Source: Natronomonas sp.
GTDB lineage: Archaea > Halobacteriota > Halobacteria > Halobacteriales > Haloarculaceae
DNA length: 5,985 nucleotides
Assembly: GCA_007121575.1 (NCBI GenBank)
Contig: SKKJ01000373.1
Location: forward strand, 1-5,985
Direction: 5' to 3'
The position numbers and the translations under genes are program-made. Below the pieces are notes generated by a model. It was given only the letters and a program-made list of their open reading frames with translations, ran no database searches and had not been told where the DNA came from. Below, piece by piece: positions 1 through 5,667 of the stretch (within the stretch, counting starts at the first letter, position 1; every line of letters begins with the position of its first letter).

Positions 1-1
1 C

Positions 2-658
2 TGTTCGGTCGATCCAGAGGACTTTACGCTCGATAATCTGCTCGAACGGCTCGAATCGACGGGATCGACGATGCGAAACGAGGGAATCAAAGCGCTCGCA
101 CACGGGAACCCGGATTTGGCACAGCGGGCGCTGAATCGTGAGCGACAGGCGAACAAGATCTTCGTTTTGCTGCTTCGGTTGATCTTCACTGCGTATCAAA
201 ACCCGAATCTGGCTCGCGCCGTCGGACTCGATTCGGGCTTTCCGCTGATCGGCTACCGATCGATCGCGAAGAATCTCGAACTCACGGCCGATAACGCAGA
301 GGACATCGCAGAGATCGTCCTCGAAACGGAGGGACACACCCTCAACGTCGATGCCAAGACCATGCGTCGGATTCGAGAGTTCACCGATCAAGTGAACGAA
401 CTCACCGAACTCGGTGTCCAAGCGGCGGTCAACCGAGATTACGATATGGCCATTAAAACACGGAACGCGTTCGCCGACATCCGAAACCGGGAGAAGGAGA
501 TCCTCAATGACCTCGATGAGATGCCGAACGAGGATCTACTTCGTGTCCGAGAGGTCCTCGTCAGCTTGGGACAGACCGCCCAGTATGCGGTCCGTAACGC
601 CGAAATCGCGACGAACCTCGCGCTCGATGAAAACAGCAGTCACGTAACGATTCAGTAA
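2..658 (+). CDS. PhoU-family phosphate/transcription regulator, C-terminal part (5' truncated by window edge)
   Basis: The reading frame is open from base 2, so the Met at base 71 is internal and the true start lies left of the window; 218 residues are visible. The protein is all-helical with two PhoU-like three-helix repeats, roughly visible residues 24-115 and 120-205. The first carries the family pattern ALNRERQANKIFVLLLRLIF followed by a conserved IGYRSIAKNLELTADNAEDI stretch. Haloarchaeal PhoU proteins of this type are usually about 330-340 residues with an AbrB/SpoVT DNA-binding domain in front; that N-terminal domain would be off-window, which is inference. PhoU proteins modulate phosphate uptake and Pho signalling, usually beside pst genes, but none are seen here. 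The gene ends 24 bases before the convergent response regulator. I am confident of the family, less of the AbrB fusion. Confidence 0.93.
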   Translation, partial: CSVDPEDFTLDNLLERLESTGSTMRNEGIKALAHGNPDLAQRALNRERQANKIFVLLLRLIFTAYQNPNLARAVGLDSGFPLIGYRSIAKNLELTADNAEDIAEIVLETEGHTLNVDAKTMRRIREFTDQVNELTELGVQAAVNRDYDMAIKTRNAFADIRNREKEILNDLDEMPNEDLLRVREVLVSLGQTAQYAVRNAEIATNLALDENSSHVTIQ

Positions 659-682
659 ACAAACGGACTCGATCTGGATGGG

Positions 683-1516
683 TTATGACCGTTCCTTAGT
701 ATTCGAGATATCCCCCGTTCCATGTATCATGTTCTGCAAAACGCCCCGTAGTATTCGTTTTGCATCCGTACATCCGTAATACGCGATATGACCGGATCGG
801 TGATCGTATTCGAGCCAGCCGTCGGATTGGAGTTTCGAAAGGTGCGTCTGCGGGAGCTTTATCAGGAGGTCTTCTCGGGTTTCATCCGGGAGGCGACGTG
901 CGAGATACGTGGCTAACTCGTCGAGGGAGGCGTTCGCTTCCTCGATTTGGTTTTCGAAATAGTAGACGATCTCACGCCGAATCGAATGAGACAGCGTGTT
1001 CAGAACCTGGTCCACTCTCAGAACGGTCTCGGGAGAGTAATCCGTCATATTCGCGTCGTATTCGGTTACGTCTCGGTCGATGTCAGAGGAGTACTCCAGT
1101 CTCGCGGAACGGCGTTGAGTTTGGGTTTGATCGACGGCGGCTACGATGCGGTTCGCGAGCAATGAGTACTGTTTCGTACTCCCGCTCTTTTGAAGGTAGT
1201 CCGTCACACCTCCCGAAATCGCATCACTGGCGACAGCTTCGCTTCCTTTTCCCGTAAAAAGGATAAACGGGAGGTCAGGATACCGCTCACGGATCGTTTT
1301 GAGAAATTCGATGCCGGTCTGATCTGGCATCTTATAATCGGAGACGATACAGTCGAAAGCGTGGTCGTCCACTCGGTTCAAGCCCTCAGCAGCGCTTGTC
1401 GTACTCTCGACGGTGATGCGTTTGTTTTCGCTTTCGAGAACGTCGGCCGCGATCTCTGCGAACGCCGGATCATCGTCGACGAAAAGGATACGGATCGTAT
1501 CGTTTGTTATCCCCAT
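683..1516 (-). CDS. Response regulator: receiver domain plus DUF7344-like winged helix
   Basis: Numbered from the ATG at 1516 (277 aa), residues 9-122 form a complete receiver domain: acidic pair D14/D15 in LFVDDDP, phospho-acceptor D60 in VSDYKMP, switch T88 in LFTGKG and K110 in YLQKSG. After a polar linker, residues about 167-250 resemble the haloarchaeal DUF7344 winged helix: an LSHSIRREIVYYF first helix, SLDELATYL, then THLSKLQSDGWLEYDHRSG leading into the wing. I infer a DNA-binding, phosphorylation-controlled transcription regulator in the cytoplasm. An in-frame GTG at 1540 would add eight residues. I prefer the ATG because the receiver then starts at the usual distance from the N-terminus and a TATA-like element near 1552-1561 would give a start point around 1530. 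The gene is divergent from the PAS-HalOD1 gene. No kinase is adjacent, so its partner is unknown. Confidence 0.9.
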   Translation of the reverse strand: MGITNDTIRILFVDDDPAFAEIAADVLESENKRITVESTTSAAEGLNRVDDHAFDCIVSDYKMPDQTGIEFLKTIRERYPDLPFILFTGKGSEAVASDAISGGVTDYLQKSGSTKQYSLLANRIVAAVDQTQTQRRSARLEYSSDIDRDVTEYDANMTDYSPETVLRVDQVLNTLSHSIRREIVYYFENQIEEANASLDELATYLARRLPDETREDLLIKLPQTHLSKLQSDGWLEYDHRSGHIAYYGCTDAKRILRGVLQNMIHGTGDISNTKERS

Positions 1517-1569
1517 ATTCCCCGTTTTATAACTATTCACCTATTTTCCGAGGCATATAGTTCTTTCTC

Positions 1570-1618
1570 TGAAATATGTTTGACATGTTATCCCGTTTAG
1601 CACATATATATGAAATAT
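1570..1618 (+). repeat. Direct repeat TGAAATAT, two copies
   Basis: TGAAATAT occurs at 1570-1577 and again at 1611-1618, 41 bases apart, close to four helical turns. Both copies sit in the divergent promoter region and the second abuts the TATA box of the + gene. They could be regulator half-sites, but an 8-mer repeat in AT-rich DNA may also be chance. Confidence 0.3.
1604..1611 (+). promoter_or_regulatory. TATA box for the PAS-HalOD1 gene (leaderless start)
   Basis: The core ATATATAT lies within CATATATATG at 1603-1612. Its centre is about 25 bases before the ATG at 1632, the distance expected from archaeal TATA box to transcription start, so the mRNA would be leaderless. This supports the 1632 start over the internal ATG at 1692. 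Confidence 0.6.
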
Positions 1619-1631
1619 CAATACCATATGT

Positions 1632-2345
1632 ATGAAACAGTACCAATGTTTATTGCATGATGGTTCGTTATTCGATTTGGGTGGGATCAAAATGCCTTCC
1701 AAATACAAACAGGTGTTCAATAATACCGGTCAGCACGTTGGCCTTTTAAAACCTAGTGGAACGCTTATCGAAGCGAACGAGACCATACTAGATTTCGGCG
1801 GAGTCGATCGCGACGACGTCATCGGAAAGAAGTTCTGGGAGACGTATTGGTTCAAACATTCATCGGTGGTTCAAAACCAGATCCGAGACGATATTCGAAA
1901 AGCTGCTGGGGGAGAGCACGTCAGTCACAATGTAGCGATCCAAGGCGCGGAGGATACGGCAGTCGTGAACAACTCAATTCGTCCACTCGTCGATAACCGA
2001 GGAACGGTAACACAGTTGATTTCGGAGGGATATTGTGTCAACCAGCTGGCATACGAAAGCGAACGCGCTCAGCGAATTCGCCGAGACGTATCGCACCCGA
2101 ACCTCCTGGTCTCGTATTCAAACGATGCTGAAGAGAGCATAGCCGAATCGATCATACACGCGTTCTTGGCGGTCAATGTCGACGTATTCAGCAAAGACAG
2201 CACACTTCACGAGTGGATCGACATCGACGCGCTGAACGGATTCGACTGGAAGGCGAATCCACCACACGTTATCACGACTCAGATATGGGAGTATACCGTG
2301 CGTATCTCCGCAGAGAATATCGAAATCTACACCAGTGACTCATAG
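1632..2345 (+). CDS. PAS-HalOD1 signalling protein
   Basis: This is a 237-residue soluble protein with no membrane segment or signal peptide. Residues about 27-138 look like a PAS sensor: GLLKPSGTLIEANETILDF, then DVIGKKFWETYWF, a helical middle and strands ending near ISEGY. Residues about 165-233 resemble the HalOD1 output domain of haloarchaea: AEESIAESIIHAFLAVNVDV, HEWIDIDALNGF, and the closing strand pair around WEYTVRISAENIEIY. There is no histidine kinase, HTH or receiver domain. HalOD1 is regarded as a haloarchaeal signalling output domain of poorly known mechanism. Two starts are possible. ATG 1632 fits the TATA box; ATG 1692 (residue 21) has a purine-rich GGTGGGATC shortly before it and would remove an AT-rich, Cys-containing 20-residue leader. 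The gene is divergent from the REC-wHTH gene, which suggests a shared pathway (inference). Confidence 0.82.
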   Translation: MKQYQCLLHDGSLFDLGGIKMPSKYKQVFNNTGQHVGLLKPSGTLIEANETILDFGGVDRDDVIGKKFWETYWFKHSSVVQNQIRDDIRKAAGGEHVSHNVAIQGAEDTAVVNNSIRPLVDNRGTVTQLISEGYCVNQLAYESERAQRIRRDVSHPNLLVSYSNDAEESIAESIIHAFLAVNVDVFSKDSTLHEWIDIDALNGFDWKANPPHVITTQIWEYTVRISAENIEIYTSDS

Positions 2346-2363
2346 AACGTGATCGATGTGCCA

Positions 2364-2383
2364 ACGGATCATCGGATATCCGT
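2364..2383. repeat. Short inverted repeat between convergent genes
   Basis: ACGGAT (2364-2369) and ATCCGT (2378-2383) can pair across an 8-base loop, and the overlapping CGGATATCCG (2373-2382) is a perfect 10-base palindrome. They lie in the 78-base gap between the ends of the PAS-HalOD1 and FAD genes. A hairpin terminator is possible, but there is no clear T tract and haloarchaeal termination relies mostly on T runs, so the role is weakly supported. Confidence 0.25.
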
Positions 2384-2423
2384 CATCTCACGAATACTCT
2401 TCCGTCAGAGTTTCGCTGCCCGC

Positions 2424-3161
2424 CTACTCCTCTACGGCGGGATGCATAGTCGGCTCCTCCGCGTGGTGTTCTTCAAACGCCTCCTGCATACGTTTCATCG
2501 ACTCTCGTTCCCGCCGTTTCCGCTCGTCTTCACTGATCTCCTCACAGCCCGGCGGAACCTCACGCCCGCGGCCGGTGAAATATCCTTCCGGGGCGACCCA
2601 ATCGTGATAAAACGGAACCTCGGAATCTTCGATGAGCGAGAGGGCGACCTCCGCCCCGTGTCCGGCACAGACGACGGTTTGATGTGCTTTCGCCGCAATC
2701 CGACCGGCAGCGTATAACCCTTCGATACCGGTTCGGCCTCCATCATCAACATCGATGTACGTCTTCGAACCGCGGTCGAGGAGGTGGATCCCGTCAATAG
2801 ATTCGAGATACGAGGCGTCGGACCACGAAGCGATAAGGACGTACTCTGCACGAAGATCAAACCCACCGTCGTCGACGGAGATCTCGAACGGATCCCCGAC
2901 GGTCACGTCGCTCGCACGGCCCGCTTCGAGTCGTGCACCGTTTCGTTCAGCCTGCTCTATGAGAAGGTCAACGAACAGTCGTGAGTTGACGCCCGCCGGA
3001 AATCCCGGCACGTTTTCGAGATGTGCGTTTCGCCGGAGAATCGACTCACCGTGTGTGAGTACGATCGTATCGAATCCAGCGCGTGCGGTAAACGTTCCGG
3101 CAGTCAATCCAGCGACACCGCCGCCGATGATGACGACGCGTGGTGGTTCTGTTTCGTTCAT
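2424..3161 (-). CDS. Minimal FAD-dependent oxidoreductase (thioredoxin reductase-like, no NADPH domain)
   Basis: The protein has 245 residues. It opens with a dinucleotide-binding Rossmann motif, VVIIGGGVAGLTAG (residues 9-22), and a TrxB-like RRNAHLENVPGFPAG segment (43-57). The second FAD motif TGIEGLYAAGRIA (144-156) is followed by VVCAGHGAEVALSL (163-176). Thioredoxin reductases are about 310 residues, with an NADPH domain and CxxC between these parts. Here the link is only some 30 residues, without CxxC or a second GxGxxG. The tail is distinctive: FYHDWVAPEGYFTGRGREV (184-202), then PPGCEEI, then a highly charged helix, residues 210-235. From memory similar short proteins occur in other haloarchaea, so this is probably a family, not a deletion. 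Substrate and electron partner are unknown. The start is ATG 3161, 69 bases after the MFS stop; no strong TATA separates them, so co-transcription is likely. Confidence 0.85.
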   Translation of the reverse strand: MNETEPPRVVIIGGGVAGLTAGTFTARAGFDTIVLTHGESILRRNAHLENVPGFPAGVNSRLFVDLLIEQAERNGARLEAGRASDVTVGDPFEISVDDGGFDLRAEYVLIASWSDASYLESIDGIHLLDRGSKTYIDVDDGGRTGIEGLYAAGRIAAKAHQTVVCAGHGAEVALSLIEDSEVPFYHDWVAPEGYFTGRGREVPPGCEEISEDERKRRERESMKRMQEAFEEHHAEEPTMHPAVEE

Positions 3162-3230
3162 ACGGTATCATCAGCGGGATACGGTACAAACGCCTCGGTT
3201 TGAACCGGTCCGTGATCGATGCTCGCCGGG

Positions 3231-4529
3231 TCACCCCGCCACTTGGGAAGTGGACGGATCTCTTTCACGGAGATACAGCCAAACCGTACTACAAAACGCG
3301 AGAAAGACGACGGCGGCAGTGAGTCCGAATGCGATTCGATAGCCGAGTTCGGTGTAGACGACGGTTCCGGCGACGATGTCACCCGTTCGATAGCTGTCGA
3401 CAGCGGCACCCATCGTCATCGGTAAGACGGTCGCACCGAAAAAGCCGGCACCGTTGACGACGCCCGTCGCGACTCCACTCGCCTCTGCCGGATAGCGTTC
3501 TTTGATCACCGATAACGCGAGGAGCGTCACGCCGATACAACAGCCGATCGCGAAATAGATCAACGCGATAATGAAAAGCGGCGGCGTGCCGACGATCGGG
3601 ATGATTAATAAGACCAGTAGGAAGACCCCGTATCCGACGATCATGGGACGGAGTCGCTGTTCGATCCGATCGGAGAGCCAGCCGACGGCCGGGCCGCCGA
3701 TGAGGATTCCGATAGAGCCGAACAGCGTGTAATACGACGCCGTCGTGACATTGAGCCCGTAAACGGAGATGAGATACGGAACGCCCCACAGTCCGATAAC
3801 GGTGAGAACGGTCCCTTGTCCCGCGAAGAACGTGATCGATAACAGCCACTGATCGAGATCTCGTGCGAGTGTCTTGAGAAAGCGGCCGGTTTGAGAGAAC
3901 GTCACCGACGGTTGCTCGGGAACGTTTTCGATCGGATCGAGACCGGCCGTCGTTGGAGACTGTCGCGCAATAAGAAAGACGGCGAGAGCGGCAGCGAAGC
4001 CGATGAGAGCGAGCGAAAAGACTGTCGGTCGCCATCCGAGGCGTTCGACGACGACTGCAAGCGGTGTCGTCGCGATGATCGCCCCGGTACCCGCGATTCC
4101 AGCGGTCAGTCCGGTCATCGTCGCGAACTCATCGACTCTGTACCAATTCGCACAGAACCGTAACACGGAGATGAAGATAACCCCGCTACCGAGCCCGATG
4201 AACGCGCGTGAGATCGTTGCCGTGAGATAGCCGTTACTCGCGGTAAAACCGATCGCACCGAGACTGAGAACGACCGCGCCGATCGAGCCGAGATATCGAG
4301 GACCGTAGCGATCTGCAAGCACACCGGATGGGATCTGAACGAGTGCGTACACCACGAAAAACGATGCGTGTAGCGTTCCGAGCTGTGTTGCCGAGATGCT
4401 GAAATCGATCGTCAGCTGCTCAGAGAGAACGGCTGTTGAAAGTCGGTGGATATTAACGAGTAAAAAGACGGATCCGAGCGCTCCCCAGCCGAGCCAGCGA
4501 CGCTTTGTCGGATCACTCAGCAGATTCAC
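3231..4529 (-). CDS. Major facilitator superfamily transporter, 12 TM
   Basis: From the GTG at 4529 the protein has 432 residues and about 12 hydrophobic helices in two halves, split by a polar loop near residues 188-225. MFS motif A is intact between TM2 and TM3 (GVLADRYGPR, 69-78) and echoed between TM8 and TM9 (GWLSDRIEQR, 283-292). TM4 carries the R-x-x-x-G-x-G pattern in SRAFIGLGSG. It is a secondary transporter of the cytoplasmic membrane. The overall style recalls the OxlT/UhpC/nitrate-porter group, but the substrate cannot be assigned. The frame is open further upstream to ATG 4637. I chose GTG 4529 because it has GGAG 11 bases before it, leaves a normal short N-terminus before TM1 and keeps a 118-base promoter region. 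An ATG at 4637 would sit only 10 bases from the divergent receiver gene. The FAD oxidoreductase follows on the same strand. Confidence 0.9.
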   Translation of the reverse strand: MNLLSDPTKRRWLGWGALGSVFLLVNIHRLSTAVLSEQLTIDFSISATQLGTLHASFFVVYALVQIPSGVLADRYGPRYLGSIGAVVLSLGAIGFTASNGYLTATISRAFIGLGSGVIFISVLRFCANWYRVDEFATMTGLTAGIAGTGAIIATTPLAVVVERLGWRPTVFSLALIGFAAALAVFLIARQSPTTAGLDPIENVPEQPSVTFSQTGRFLKTLARDLDQWLLSITFFAGQGTVLTVIGLWGVPYLISVYGLNVTTASYYTLFGSIGILIGGPAVGWLSDRIEQRLRPMIVGYGVFLLVLLIIPIVGTPPLFIIALIYFAIGCCIGVTLLALSVIKERYPAEASGVATGVVNGAGFFGATVLPMTMGAAVDSYRTGDIVAGTVVYTELGYRIAFGLTAAVVFLAFCSTVWLYLRERDPSTSQVAG

Positions 4530-4589
4530 ACGGTTCAGTTCTCCGGACCGTTCAGTAAGCGTTATGATTGGGGAGAGTTCACAATAATT

Positions 4590-4624
4590 AACAAACATTT
4601 GATATGAGTGACAAAGCGTTTGTT
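4590..4624. repeat. Inverted repeat AACAAAC-N21-GTTTGTT
   Basis: AACAAAC (4590-4596) and GTTTGTT (4618-4624) are perfect 7-base inverted arms with centres 28 bases apart, flanking the AT-rich core between the divergent MFS and receiver genes. A further ACAAA at 4611-4615 lies between the arms. It could be a dimeric operator for one or both promoters, but the arms are short. Confidence 0.35.
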
Positions 4625-4637
4625 GGTTCGCTCTCAT

Positions 4638-4642
4638 GTGAT
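4638..4642 (+). promoter_or_regulatory. Shine-Dalgarno-like GTGAT of the receiver gene
   Basis: GTGAT matches part of the archaeal SD consensus GGAGGTGATC and ends five bases before the ATG at 4648. It supports that start and a transcript with a short leader. Confidence 0.45.
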
Positions 4643-4647
4643 AGATA

Positions 4648-5004
4648 ATGGCTGATGTCTTCGTTGTGGAGGATGTATCCTTACAGCAGACGATTATCGG
4701 AAGCTTTCTTCAGCCGGAACATACGGTTGTCGGAACTGCAACTGACGGGAAAGAAGCGATTGAGCGGATTAAAGCGCAAAAACCGGACGTCGCGATCATG
4801 GATATCAATCTGCCGAGCGTCGACGGGTTAACGGCAGCGGAGGAGATCAAATCTCACAGCCCGGAGACACGGATTATCATCAGTACTGCGCTCGTCAACG
4901 ACGAAATCAAGCAGCTGGCAAATGAGATCCCGATCGAGGGGTATCTGATAAAACCGTACTCGGCCCCGGAGCTGTTAGAAGCGATCGAGGACGCGATCGA
5001 ATGA
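4648..5004 (+). CDS. Stand-alone receiver (CheY-like) response regulator
   Basis: This 118-residue protein is a single receiver domain with no output domain. The active site is complete: acidic E8/D9 in VVEDVS, phospho-acceptor D52 in IMDINLP, switch T80 in IISTAL and K102-P103 in YLIKPYS. The E-D pair in place of D-D is common and functional in other receivers. Such proteins act by protein-protein contact, either as chemotaxis CheY or as phosphorelay intermediates. No che, fla/arl or kinase genes are in view and the sequence does not settle whether this is CheY, so I give no symbol. It is divergent from the MFS gene, and the SRPBCC gene begins 73 bases downstream on the same strand. The start ATG 4648 is supported by GTGAT just before it. 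Confidence 0.92.
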   Translation: MADVFVVEDVSLQQTIIGSFLQPEHTVVGTATDGKEAIERIKAQKPDVAIMDINLPSVDGLTAAEEIKSHSPETRIIISTALVNDEIKQLANEIPIEGYLIKPYSAPELLEAIEDAIE

Positions 5005-5077
5005 GACTCGATGGGTCGGTACAGTGATGCCGCTCGATTTGGAGAACGTTTAGGAGCGCCCCCTCCGACAACGTGTT

Positions 5078-5599
5078 GTGAACAGGATCGAGGTTAGCAC
5101 CGACGTATATCTGCCGCCGCAGGAGGTGTATGCGTTCCTTCTCGAATTTCGAACGTACGCGAAGTATTCGGAGTACCTTCGATCGGTCCGTCAGTTCGGT
5201 GAGGGTGGCCCCGGAACAGAGTACGACCTGGAGTTCGCGTGGTGGAAGCTTCGGTACACGGCTCGATCGAGAGTTGTCGAGGTGGAGCCACCGAATCGGA
5301 TCGAATGGCGGGTGATAAAAGACATCGATGCCGCCGGCCGCTGGCTCATCGAACCGTCCGAGACCGATGAGACCGAGTCGGGGGACGACCGTGCAACGAC
5401 GGTGACGCTCGTCATCCAGTACGCTCCCGATTCGGCAGAACGGGGCTCCGTTGATCTCCCACGGTTCATCTCGTTCGGCTGGGTCATTGAGAAAGTGAAG
5501 CCGAAGATCCAACGGGAAGCCGAAAACATCGTTCGTCGCGTCGTCGCGGATCTCGAAGGTGAAGCCCGCGACGTGACACTGCATATAGAAACGTCGTGA
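5078..5599 (+). CDS. SRPBCC (START/Bet v1-like) family protein
   Basis: The 173-residue protein has the SRPBCC layout. A first strand (RIEVSTDVYLPP, residues 3-14) leads to a helix pair (QEVYAFLLEFRTYAKYSEYL), then antiparallel strands including EYDLEFAWWKLRYTARSRVV and EPPNRIEWRVI. The C-terminal helix is long and amphipathic, about 133-162, with VKPKIQREAENIVRRVVADL. A short acidic insertion (92-105) falls in a strand turn, as is usual for haloarchaeal proteins. The fold makes a deep hydrophobic cavity that binds lipids, polyketides or other apolar ligands; the ligand is unknown here. It is cytoplasmic, with no signal peptide or TM segment. The GTG at 5078 is the best start because the first strand follows at once. 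A weak TTTAGG-type element near 5049-5054 is about 27 bases upstream, so a leaderless mRNA is possible. Confidence 0.85.
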   Translation: MNRIEVSTDVYLPPQEVYAFLLEFRTYAKYSEYLRSVRQFGEGGPGTEYDLEFAWWKLRYTARSRVVEVEPPNRIEWRVIKDIDAAGRWLIEPSETDETESGDDRATTVTLVIQYAPDSAERGSVDLPRFISFGWVIEKVKPKIQREAENIVRRVVADLEGEARDVTLHIETS

Positions 5600-5639
5600 G
5601 TATTCTCGCCTGAGGAACGTCCCCGAATCCATGGTGGTT

Positions 5640-5646
5640 TTTATAT
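5640..5646 (+). promoter_or_regulatory. TATA box for coaBC (leaderless start)
   Basis: TTTATAT, within a longer T-rich run from 5638, is centred about 25 bases before the ATG at 5668. This is the expected archaeal TATA-to-start spacing and implies transcription begins at or next to the start codon. The gene thus has its own promoter apart from the SRPBCC gene ending at 5599. Confidence 0.7.
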
Positions 5647-5667
5647 CACCGCACCAAACGTCCGTCG

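Larger units (their letters stand above)
1541..1631. promoter_or_regulatory. AT-rich divergent intergenic region with promoters for both signalling genes
   Basis: This 91-base stretch separates the response regulator (-) from the PAS-HalOD1 gene (+) and is clearly richer in A+T than its flanks. On the minus strand, TATA-like cores lie near 1552-1561 (ACTATATGCC as read on that strand) and 1571-1581 (AACATATTTC). The first fits the ATG at 1516 with a leader of roughly a dozen bases; the second would fit the GTG at 1540. Which is used cannot be decided by reading. Confidence 0.5.
4530..4647. promoter_or_regulatory. Divergent promoter region between MFS and receiver genes
   Basis: The stretch is AT-rich around 4581-4610. 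On the minus strand a TTAATTATT core near 4584-4592 would place the MFS transcription start near 4561, with a leader of about 30 bases containing GGAG. On the plus strand the best TATA-like element is GATATG near 4601-4606, giving a start near 4630 and a short leader. Both assignments are by eye. Confidence 0.45.

Noticed and set aside
760..1600. Open frames on the plus strand (760-1257 and 1190-1600) opposite the response regulator
   Set aside because: The minus strand encodes a complete receiver with all active-site residues and a winged helix through this region; the plus-strand products show no domain.
3161..3186. TACGGTA repeated at 3161-3167 and 3180-3186, at the FAD gene start
   Set aside because: The first copy overlaps the start codon and the repeat is only 7 bases; no promoter or operator arrangement is evident.
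2755..3342. A 195-codon plus-strand open frame opposite the FAD gene
   Set aside because: It is antisense to the FAD-binding motifs and crosses the gap into the MFS gene; no promoter or domain supports it.
3379..4035. A 218-codon open frame on the minus strand inside the MFS gene
   Set aside because: It lies in another frame of the same strand as the transporter; the product is almost entirely Arg-, Ser- and His-rich low-complexity sequence with no fold signature.
4530..4637. N-terminal extension of the MFS transporter to ATG 4637
   Set aside because: The extra 36 residues are encoded by AT-rich DNA that looks like the divergent promoter and would leave only 10 bases before the receiver gene; GTG 4529 has a GGAG at a fair distance.
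5053..5066. GGAG-CGCCCC-CTCC inverted repeat between the receiver and SRPBCC genes
   Set aside because: The stem is only 4 bases and no T tract follows, so it is not a convincing terminator; the GGAG is about 21 bases from the GTG start, too far for a ribosome binding site.
4907..5632. A 241-codon open frame on the minus strand across the SRPBCC gene
   Set aside because: It overlaps two well-supported plus-strand genes (the end of the receiver and all of the SRPBCC gene) and its product is Arg/Ser/Pro-rich with no recognisable domain, as expected of an antisense shadow in haloarchaeal DNA.
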